Positions 9,214 through 15,942 of a stretch of 64,000 nt of DNA are shown one piece after another. The position numbers and the translations under genes are program-made. Numbering within the stretch: the first letter of the stretch is position 1; each line of letters starts with the position of its first letter. Source of the stretch: Bacterioplanoides pacificum (GTDB lineage Bacteria > Pseudomonadota > Gammaproteobacteria > Pseudomonadales > Oceanobacteraceae); assembly GCF_042648445.1 (NCBI RefSeq), contig NZ_JBHRYB010000005.1:744001-808000 (forward strand), given 5' to 3'. Under the pieces are notes generated by a model. It had not been told where the DNA came from. It did no database searches and worked only from the letters and a program-made list of their open reading frames with translations.

Positions 9214-9954
9214 TTATCCCATATTCATGCCGCCATTCACATGAATGGTCTGACCTGTAATGTATTTTGAATCGTCACTTGCCAAAAAGGCCACCGTTCC
9301 AGCGATATCTTCTACTTGTCCGAAACGCTTACCCGGAATCGACGCTAGGATGGCCTCTTTTTGCCCTTCAGGCAAGACATCCGTCATATCCGTTTGAATA
9401 AATCCTGGAGAGACACAATTAACCCGCACGTTACGGCTGGCTATTTCCTGTGCCAGCGACCGGCTAAAGCCCTCAAGCCCTGCCTTTGCTGCCGCATAGT
9501 TCGCCTGGCCCGCATTACCTGTGGTGCCGATAATTGAACTGATATTAATAATACTGCCGCTTTTTTGTTTGATCATGGGTTTTGCCAGCGCCTTACAGAC
9601 CCGGAAAACACCGTTCAGATTGGTATTAATCACCGCTTCCCAGTCATCATCTGACAACCGCAGAAACAGGTTATCACGGGTAATACCGGCATTATTTACC
9701 ACCACCTGTGGTGTGCCGTAATCGGCCAGCAATTGTTTAATCGCGGTCGCTGTTTGTTCGCCGTCAGCAATATTCAGCACCAGCGCATCATTAACGGCTG
9801 ATACCTGCTGCAAGCTGGTGCGAATGGCTTCAGCGCCGGAGTCACTGGTAGCGGTTCCGATCACCCGGTAACCGTCAGCCGCCAGACGCGCTGCGATGGC
9901 GGCGCCAATACCACGGCTGGCGCCGGTCACCAGTGCCAGTTGCTGTTCAGACAT
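9214..9954 (-). CDS. fabG: 3-oxoacyl-ACP reductase
   Basis: 246 residues, short-chain dehydrogenase. The NADPH motif GASRGIG is at residues 11-17 and NNAG at 87-90. The catalytic residues are Ser140, Tyr153 and Lys157 (YAAAK). The C-terminus IHVNGGMNMG is typical of FabG. One base separates it from the fabD stop, so the two are coupled in one operon with acpP. Confidence 0.97.
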   Translation of the reverse strand: MSEQQLALVTGASRGIGAAIAARLAADGYRVIGTATSDSGAEAIRTSLQQVSAVNDALVLNIADGEQTATAIKQLLADYGTPQVVVNNAGITRDNLFLRLSDDDWEAVINTNLNGVFRVCKALAKPMIKQKSGSIINISSIIGTTGNAGQANYAAAKAGLEGFSRSLAQEIASRNVRVNCVSPGFIQTDMTDVLPEGQKEAILASIPGKRFGQVEDIAGTVAFLASDDSKYITGQTIHVNGGMNMG

Positions 9955-9955
9955 A

Positions 9956-10894
9956 TTAGTTTCCTTGACTCTGTTCTACGATGGCCGCGATCGCAGCCGG
10001 GTCACCACTTGCCAGCGTGGTCAGCGTTTTGTCGATGCGTTTATTTAACCCAGCTAATACTTTACCCGGGCCAACTTCAATCGCGACATCCGCCTTTGGT
10101 CTTGACGCCTGCACAGCTCCGGTCCAGTTAACCGGACTGTACAGCTGAGCCAGCAACCTGGCCGGAATTTCCTCCAGCGTGGCGGTTTGATTATCCACAT
10201 TATGAAATACCGGGAATCGGGGCGCGCGCCAGTGAATGGCATTCAGTGCTTCACCCAGCTCCTCGGCTGCGGCTTTCATCAGGCTTGAGTGGAAAGGACC
10301 ACTGACCACCAGTTTCATAGCCCGCTTAGCACCCGCCTCTTTAGCCAGAGGAATAGCCGCCTCAACGGCTGGCATAGCACCGGCGATAACAATTTGCCCC
10401 GGCGCATTAAAATTGGCCGGTTCGACCACGCCATGAGCTGAGGCTTGCTGACACACATCACGAATCTGAGCTTCATCCAGATTCAGAATGGCAGCCATAC
10501 CACCTTCACCGGCAGGCACTGCCTGATCCATCAGCTCGCCGCGTTTCTTAACCAGTTTAACTGCAGCGGTAAAATCGATGGAATCCGCGGCAACCAGAGC
10601 TGAATATTCACCCAGAGAATGGCCAGCGGCAGCCACGGTGTTCAGCTGCGGGCATTCTGCAGCCAGAACCCGCCACACAGCCGTGCTGGCAGTCAGCAGC
10701 GCTGGTTGAGTGTTATAAGTCAGATTCAGTGTTTCAGCCGGCCCCTGGTTCACCATCTGCCACAGATCCAGACCGATAGCATCGGATGCCTCCTCAAAGG
10801 TTTCCTTAACCTGGCTGTATTGCTCAGCCAGTTCGCTCAGCATACCTACCTGCTGCGCCCCCTGCCCTGGGAAATATGCAATTACATCAGTCAT
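9956..10894 (-). CDS. fabD: Malonyl-CoA:ACP transacylase
   Basis: 312 residues. Loads malonyl groups onto AcpP. GQGAQ is at residues 10-14, the nucleophile Ser93 in GHSLGEY and His202 in GPFHSSL; both match the E. coli Ser92/His201 spacing. In E. coli fabH lies directly upstream; here 149 non-coding bases separate fabD from plsX and hold no gene. Confidence 0.97.
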   Translation of the reverse strand: MTDVIAYFPGQGAQQVGMLSELAEQYSQVKETFEEASDAIGLDLWQMVNQGPAETLNLTYNTQPALLTASTAVWRVLAAECPQLNTVAAAGHSLGEYSALVAADSIDFTAAVKLVKKRGELMDQAVPAGEGGMAAILNLDEAQIRDVCQQASAHGVVEPANFNAPGQIVIAGAMPAVEAAIPLAKEAGAKRAMKLVVSGPFHSSLMKAAAEELGEALNAIHWRAPRFPVFHNVDNQTATLEEIPARLLAQLYSPVNWTGAVQASRPKADVAIEVGPGKVLAGLNKRIDKTLTTLASGDPAAIAAIVEQSQGN

Positions 10895-11043
10895 TTATCT
10901 GCCTTAACCTGTTCTGTTTCTCACTCGGAAAGATGCCCCCGAATCATGGGGCACATATTATGGGATTCGAATTGTTACAATAAATGGTCAAGAATGCACA
11001 AGATTATTGAATCATTTTCGTCAATCAATTCAGGCAGGCCCCG

Positions 11044-12057
11044 TTAATGGCAGGAATCCGGCTTCAGCCGCACCAGCTCGGCGCGCAGCAGGTTCAGATC
11101 CACCACCCGCAGCTGATCAATGAGGTATTTCATTGCCGCATAAAAAGCGACATCATCGGATTTTCCGTGGGTTTTTACCACCAGGCCATTGACACCCAGC
11201 AATAAAGCACCAGCGTAACTGGCGGATGTGAAACGCCGCAACACGCCTTTAAACAGCCCGGCCCACAACGGCCGCAACAACCATGACCATCTGGAGCGAT
11301 CAAAGACCCGGGATAATTCAATCGCCACCCAGCCCGCCAGCCCCTCACTGGTTTTCAGCGCCACATTGCCGGAGAAGCCATCACACGCCAATACATCCAG
11401 CTCACCACTGTAAATGCTGTCACCTTCACGAAACCCGACATAATACGGTGCCATTGACGTATGCAGCTGTTGTCCTGCACGCTGCACCTCTTCGGTACCC
11501 TTGCAGGGCTCCTGGCCGATGTTCAACAGCCCCACCTTGGGCGTACTGACACCATGCGTCCGGCTCCAGGCCGCTCCCAGGCGGGCGAATTCACACAACT
11601 GGTCAGCACTGGAGGCCAGGTTAGCCCCCAGGTCCAGCATCAGCAGAGGCTTATCCCGGGTCGGAATTTCGGTTGCCAGTGCAGGCCGGCTGATGCCATC
11701 CAGCGTCCCCAGCATAGAACGCGACAACACCATCAGAGCACCGGTATTACCCACGGAAATAACTCCCTGAGCAGCCCCTTGCTGCACTTGTTGCACCGCC
11801 ATTGCCATGGTCGAGGTTTTGCCACGGCGCAATACCTGAGCCGGCGGGTCTTCCATTGAAATAAAGGAGTCGCAAACCAGAAAATCGATTCGGTTCTGAT
11901 AGCGAGACAGATACAGGCGCGCGTCGGGTTCGACATCGGCCGTCAGGGTAAGAATAAGACTGAGATCCGGCTGGGACTTCAGAATCTTTTTGCAGGCTTT
12001 AAACGCAACGCGGGGACCTAAGTCCCCGCCCATTACATCTACCGCGATGGTAAACAT
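11044..12057 (-). CDS. plsX: Phosphate acyltransferase PlsX
   Basis: 337 residues from the ATG at 12055-12057, which follows the rpmF stop by one base and aligns with the family start MFTIAVDVMGGD; a 12-codon upstream extension would overlap rpmF. Makes acyl-phosphate from acyl-ACP for PlsY in phospholipid synthesis. DVMGGDLGP at the N-terminus and SVGNTGALM in the middle are typical. Likely coupled to rpmF translation. Confidence 0.95.
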   Translation of the reverse strand: MFTIAVDVMGGDLGPRVAFKACKKILKSQPDLSLILTLTADVEPDARLYLSRYQNRIDFLVCDSFISMEDPPAQVLRRGKTSTMAMAVQQVQQGAAQGVISVGNTGALMVLSRSMLGTLDGISRPALATEIPTRDKPLLMLDLGANLASSADQLCEFARLGAAWSRTHGVSTPKVGLLNIGQEPCKGTEEVQRAGQQLHTSMAPYYVGFREGDSIYSGELDVLACDGFSGNVALKTSEGLAGWVAIELSRVFDRSRWSWLLRPLWAGLFKGVLRRFTSASYAGALLLGVNGLVVKTHGKSDDVAFYAAMKYLIDQLRVVDLNLLRAELVRLKPDSCH

Positions 12058-12058
12058 A

Positions 12059-12241
12059 TCAGTCGTTGCCAGTCTCCACGACTTTTTTACCACGGTAGAA
12101 ACCGTCTGCAGTCACGTGGTGACGACGGTGAGTTTCACCTGTGGTTGGATCTACGGTCAGTGCAGCACCGTTGTCCAGAGCATCGTGAGAACGACGCATG
12201 CCGCGCTTGGAACGAGTTACTTTGTTTTTTTGAACCGCCAT
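12059..12241 (-). CDS. rpmF: Ribosomal protein L32
   Basis: 60 residues. The N-terminus MAVQKNKVTRSKRGMRRSHD is the L32 signature. It lacks the four zinc cysteines found in some L32 forms, so this is the zinc-free type common in gammaproteobacteria. It sits between yceD and plsX as usual. Confidence 0.98.
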   Translation of the reverse strand: MAVQKNKVTRSKRGMRRSHDALDNGAALTVDPTTGETHRRHHVTADGFYRGKKVVETGND

Positions 12242-12260
12242 GTTTGGCTCCTAACTATCG

Positions 12261-12797
12261 CTATTTCTGTTTAAGCTGAGCTAGAACGTCAAACGGGTTT
12301 GGCCGTTTCACGTCCGAATCATCTGTTGCCGTTGTTTCCGGCGTTGGCTGTTTAATCTGACATTCGCTCTCTGGGTGAGTCGGAAAGCTGGGCAGCGCCA
12401 GAAGCACTTCGTCTTCCAGTGTTTCCCAGAGATCCAGACGAGCATCCTCATCCAGCTCAACCGGCTCCAGTCGCCTTGGCAACTGTTTCGCCTGTTCGTC
12501 ATCAAACACAAGTCCAAGCTGAAAGTCACTTTCGACGGGGATCGTTACCGGTCCCAGACAACGCTGACATATCATAACAACCTGTGTTTTACAGCTACCG
12601 GTTAATATCCGATTACGCTCTTCATCCCGATCAAATTCGATATCACAGGAAACAGGAGCATCGCAGCTTTCCACTGCGTCTGATAATCTGGATAATTCTT
12701 TACTGTCGATATCTGCGGTAAATCGTTGATTTACTTCAACTAATTTTGCAGCATCAACCCGTTGGGGTAGCCTAGCCTCTGCCATAGTGCGCGACAT
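12261..12797 (-). CDS. yceD: YceD/DUF177 family protein (23S rRNA accumulation)
   Basis: 178 residues from the ATG at 12795-12797. A TTG at 12822-12824 and an ATG at 12783-12785 are alternatives, and no well-placed SD decides. The conserved DUF177 core CQRCLGP, an acidic middle and the C-terminal RPNPFDVLAQLKQK match the family. YceD is linked to 23S rRNA processing or ribosome assembly and is nearly always upstream of rpmF, as here. Maf, which Pseudomonas carries between sppA and yceD, is absent. Confidence 0.9.
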   Translation of the reverse strand: MSRTMAEARLPQRVDAAKLVEVNQRFTADIDSKELSRLSDAVESCDAPVSCDIEFDRDEERNRILTGSCKTQVVMICQRCLGPVTIPVESDFQLGLVFDDEQAKQLPRRLEPVELDEDARLDLWETLEDEVLLALPSFPTHPESECQIKQPTPETTATDDSDVKRPNPFDVLAQLKQK

Positions 12798-12837
12798 GAT
12801 AGGTATGCAAAGCTCCTGTGTCAAAAATATTTACTAA

Positions 12838-12856
12838 CGGGAGGATGATCCTCCCG
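12838..12856 (-). terminator. GC-rich hairpin after sppA, possible weak terminator
   Basis: Arms CGGGAGGA (12838-12845) and TCCTCCCG (12849-12856) pair around a 3-base loop. On the minus strand the stem is followed by TTAGTAAATATTTTTG, which is A/T rich but not an unbroken T-run. It lies between the sppA stop and the yceD start, so it could separate these two transcription units. Confidence 0.5.
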
Positions 12857-12876
12857 ATAAAATCCAGCAACCGCGC

Positions 12877-13881
12877 TTAGCGCAGCACTGGCGCCTGATT
12901 ATTCAGCTGCATCTGCTGCATCACCTGACCGGCAATACCACTGCCGATACTCGTACCCAGGCGACTGATTAACTCATCCCATGGATTCGGCTGATAAGTG
13001 AAGTTTACCAGATCTTCGGTGTTCAGTTTGTCTCGTGCTAACTGGCTGCTGGAAGCCAGGCCATCAATCAGCCCCATTTCCAGCGCCTGCTCACCAGACC
13101 AGACCAGACCGGAAAACAGCTCCGGGGACTCTTTAAGCCGCTCACCACGCCCCTGACGCACCTGCTCAATAAACTGTTTGTGTGTCACTTTCAGCACACT
13201 CTCCCAGAACGCTTTTTCTTCCGGCTTTTCCGGAGTAAAAGGATCAAGGAAACCCTTATGTTCACCTGCGGTATACTGGCGCCGCTCCACACCCAGCTTC
13301 TCCATTGCTTCAACAAAGCCAAAGCCGGAACCAACAACGCCAATCGATCCTACCAGGCTGGCTTTATCGGCATAAATCTCATCCGCCGCCGCCGCAATAT
13401 AGTAGGCACCCGAGGCCCCCAGATCCATAATAACTGCATATACCGGGAAATCTTCGCGGGTCTGTTTCAGCCGCTTAATTTCGTCGTACACATAACCGGA
13501 CTGCACCGGACTGCCGCCCGGACTGTTAATGCGCAAAATGACACCAACCGCTTTATCATCTTCAAAGGCGTCACGTAACGCCGATACGATCGCATCAGCA
13601 CTGGCATCCTGATCCGCTGCAATCACACCATTTACTTCAATAATGGCGGCATAATGATCTGCGGGTGCGGCCTTATCAAGACCATCGGCCGGCATACGCA
13701 CCAGCCACAACAGACTGAACAGATACACCAGAAATGCCAGTTTAAAAAAGACACCCCAGCGCCGCGTGCGACGCTGCTCACCCTGCACTTCCAGCAGGAC
13801 CTTTTCGATCAACTTCCATTCTTTGCTGTCATCCGCCGGGCGCTGACTGGCCGCGGACTGATTCAGATGTTCGTTATCCAT
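12877..13881 (-). CDS. sppA: Signal peptide peptidase-like S49 protease
   Basis: 334 residues, the short single-domain SppA form. One membrane segment is at about residues 43-62, with the protease domain on the periplasmic side. The Ser/Lys dyad is Ser157 (GASGAYY) and Lys209 (AGEHKGF), 52 residues apart as in Bacillus SppA. Cleaves leftover signal peptides. The ATG lies inside the end of the upstream HAD gene (8-base overlap). A second S49 enzyme, SohB, is at 19979-21046. Confidence 0.93.
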   Translation of the reverse strand: MDNEHLNQSAASQRPADDSKEWKLIEKVLLEVQGEQRRTRRWGVFFKLAFLVYLFSLLWLVRMPADGLDKAAPADHYAAIIEVNGVIAADQDASADAIVSALRDAFEDDKAVGVILRINSPGGSPVQSGYVYDEIKRLKQTREDFPVYAVIMDLGASGAYYIAAAADEIYADKASLVGSIGVVGSGFGFVEAMEKLGVERRQYTAGEHKGFLDPFTPEKPEEKAFWESVLKVTHKQFIEQVRQGRGERLKESPELFSGLVWSGEQALEMGLIDGLASSSQLARDKLNTEDLVNFTYQPNPWDELISRLGTSIGSGIAGQVMQQMQLNNQAPVLR

Positions 13882-14548
13882 ATTGTTTTATCCACTGATT
13901 AAGTTCTTCAATGTTGTGGCACAAAGCCTGGGGCCCACAAGCCAGCAGCACAGCATCATCATGAGCGCCGTGACTCATTGCCACCGAATCCATCCCCAGT
14001 GCGGCGGCCATCTCCAGATCGTAACTGGTATCACCCACCATCAATGCCTGCTGCGCGGTCAGATCCAGCTGCTGCAGCAACTCCTGTAACATCTGCGGGT
14101 GGGGCTTGGAGCGGGTCTCATCGGCACAACGGGTCGCGACAAACTGCTCAGCAACCGGCCGGCCATCAACCTGCAGCTCATCCAGCATGCGGTTCAGGCC
14201 GCGGCGGCTTTTACCGGTCGCTACCGCCAATAAGCGGCCATCGCCACGTAATTGGGCGAATAATCCTGCAACACCCGTAAAAAAGTCCATAGCCACTTTA
14301 CTGTCGTATACAAAGTTGCGGGCATACACCCGGGTCATCGTCTCCAGCTGATCATCGTTGATCGCCGGCCACACCGTGCGCAACGCTTCCGGCAGACCGA
14401 GGCCGATAATATTCTGCACCGCCGCATCCGGCACAACCTCCAGACCAACTTCTGCCGCCGCCTGCTGCATACTGTCTACGATTCGTCCGGTTGAATCTAC
14501 CAGCGTGCCGTCCCAGTCAAAAATCACCAATTTATACTTCAAAGTCAC
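13874..14548 (-). CDS. HAD-superfamily hydrolase (phosphoglycolate phosphatase-like)
   Basis: 224 residues. HAD motif I is FDWDGTLVDS (Asp11 and Asp13 region), motif II is the Thr in AVATGKSRRGL, motif III the Lys in RSKPHPQML and motif IV is GDTSYDLEMA. The start is probably the GTG at 14546-14548, inside the rluC end; a TTG two codons later is possible. It sits between rluC and sppA as in Pseudomonas. The substrate is not known; Gph-like is a guess from the family. Confidence 0.88.
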   Translation of the reverse strand: MTLKYKLVIFDWDGTLVDSTGRIVDSMQQAAAEVGLEVVPDAAVQNIIGLGLPEALRTVWPAINDDQLETMTRVYARNFVYDSKVAMDFFTGVAGLFAQLRGDGRLLAVATGKSRRGLNRMLDELQVDGRPVAEQFVATRCADETRSKPHPQMLQELLQQLDLTAQQALMVGDTSYDLEMAAALGMDSVAMSHGAHDDAVLLACGPQALCHNIEELNQWIKQYG

Positions 14549-15500
14549 ACCCGACCTGTTGCAATGTATTCATAAAGGCGTCATCCGGCAGTGCCTGCAG
14601 ACGTAACTGCTCACCCGTCAATGGATGGCGAAATGCCAGCCGCCAGGCATGTAAATACAGCCGTTTTATTCCGGCTTTAGTGTCGATATCCGTAGCAACC
14701 TGATCACGGTATTTCTGATCTCCGGCAATGACATGCCCCTGGTACTGACAGTGAACCCGAATCTGATGTGTACGTCCGGTTACCGGCTCTGCATCAATCA
14801 GAGAATAATGCCTCCCCTGCGCCAGACGATGCATGCGGGTATGGGCTGTTTTGCCCTGCTCATCCACCACAACCATGCGCTCACCCGACTGACGCTCAAT
14901 CCGCAACAGAGGTTGTTTAACCTGACCAACAGCAGCATCCCAGCAACCATGCACCAGCGCTAGATAGTGTTTGGAAATCCCGGATTTATTCGCCAGCATG
15001 CGCTGCAGCGCCGTCAACACCGACCGTTTTTTCGCTACCAGAATCAGTCCGGAGGTGTCGCGATCAAGCCGATGAACCAGTTCAAGAAAGGTATGTTCCG
15101 GGCGCATCTGCCGCAATGCTTCAATCAGCCCAAGATTCACCCCGGAACCGCCATGAACCGCCAGTCCACTGGGCTTATTAACAACCAGCAGGCCCTCATC
15201 TTCGTGCACAATCGCATCCGCCAACAGCTGTTGCAGCACACTCGAAACCGGAGGCGGCGCATCGCGCTGGGCGATTCGCATTGGCGGTATGCGCACCACA
15301 TCCCCGGCCTGAATACGACTATCGGCCTTGGCGCGTTTTTTATTCAGCCGTACTTCCCCTTTTCGAATAACCCGATAAATCAGCGCCTTAGGCACCCCCT
15401 TCAACAGGGATAATAAAAAGTTATCGAGCCGCTGACCGGAATTATCGGCGGTTACGGTGACAAAGGATACTTTACTGGTATCAGGGTGTTTCTGAGACAT
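14532..15500 (-). CDS. rluC: 23S rRNA pseudouridine synthase RluC
   Basis: 322 residues. An N-terminal S4 RNA-binding domain (about residues 20-85) is followed by the RluA-type catalytic domain with HRLDRDTSG, whose second Asp is the nucleophile. RluC modifies positions 955, 2504 and 2580 of 23S rRNA in E. coli. Divergent from rne across a 442-base gap, an arrangement shared by E. coli and Pseudomonas, which is what identifies it as RluC rather than RluD. Confidence 0.93.
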   Translation of the reverse strand: MSQKHPDTSKVSFVTVTADNSGQRLDNFLLSLLKGVPKALIYRVIRKGEVRLNKKRAKADSRIQAGDVVRIPPMRIAQRDAPPPVSSVLQQLLADAIVHEDEGLLVVNKPSGLAVHGGSGVNLGLIEALRQMRPEHTFLELVHRLDRDTSGLILVAKKRSVLTALQRMLANKSGISKHYLALVHGCWDAAVGQVKQPLLRIERQSGERMVVVDEQGKTAHTRMHRLAQGRHYSLIDAEPVTGRTHQIRVHCQYQGHVIAGDQKYRDQVATDIDTKAGIKRLYLHAWRLAFRHPLTGEQLRLQALPDDAFMNTLQQVGCDFEV

Positions 15501-15942
15501 GAAAAACTGGCCGGACCATCATATAAGGGCTGTCCAGCAAAGATGCTGGTTTGCCGCCATACCTCTTTGCTGCTATATTCGCTCGGTCTGCGTCAGCCTC
15601 CACCGCGAACGAAACACGGAGCAGCAGCACAAAGCCGGAAAGCGGCACAGTATAGGGAAGATAGTAAACGGTTAAAACTCTTCCCGGGAATTTAAAGAAG
15701 GCGAGCGCCAGTTGCGCCCCTTTATGAGATAAACCAGGCGACCTCGCCGGCATCTCTGATTATCAAATTATGGACAGTGTCGGTGCTCCGAAAATCAACA
15801 GCACCAATGCAGATCAGGATCAGTGACCCGATTGGCACTGACGTAAAAGCAAAGCACCCATAAATATTTTGGTAATGGCCGAACCGGTAAAGCGGCGGCA
15901 TTGCCAGCGAGTACGTTGCCCCAATAGAGCACAACGTACAGC
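15501..15942. other. rluC/rne divergent intergenic region, rne leader
   Basis: 442 bases without a convincing gene. It must carry the promoters of rluC and rne, and most of it is probably the rne 5' untranslated leader; in E. coli this leader is long and folds into stem-loops that RNase E cleaves to regulate its own level. I see no clear consensus -35/-10 pair, and short open frames here lack SD sites and family resemblance. The most distinct element is the stem just before the rne ATG, listed separately. Confidence 0.6.
15911..15939 (+). promoter_or_regulatory. 8-bp stem-loop directly upstream of the rne start codon
   Basis: GTACGTTG (15911-15918) and CAACGTAC (15932-15939) are perfect reverse complements with a 13-base loop. 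The stem ends three bases before the rne ATG at 15943, and no purine-rich SD is otherwise visible there. Folded, it would cover the ribosome landing site. A feedback role like the E. coli rne leader is inferred, not shown. Confidence 0.5.

Noticed and set aside
15481..15934. Short minus-strand frames (90 and 70 codons) in the rluC/rne gap
   Set aside because: No SD, no known domain, and they lie across the expected promoters and the rne leader.
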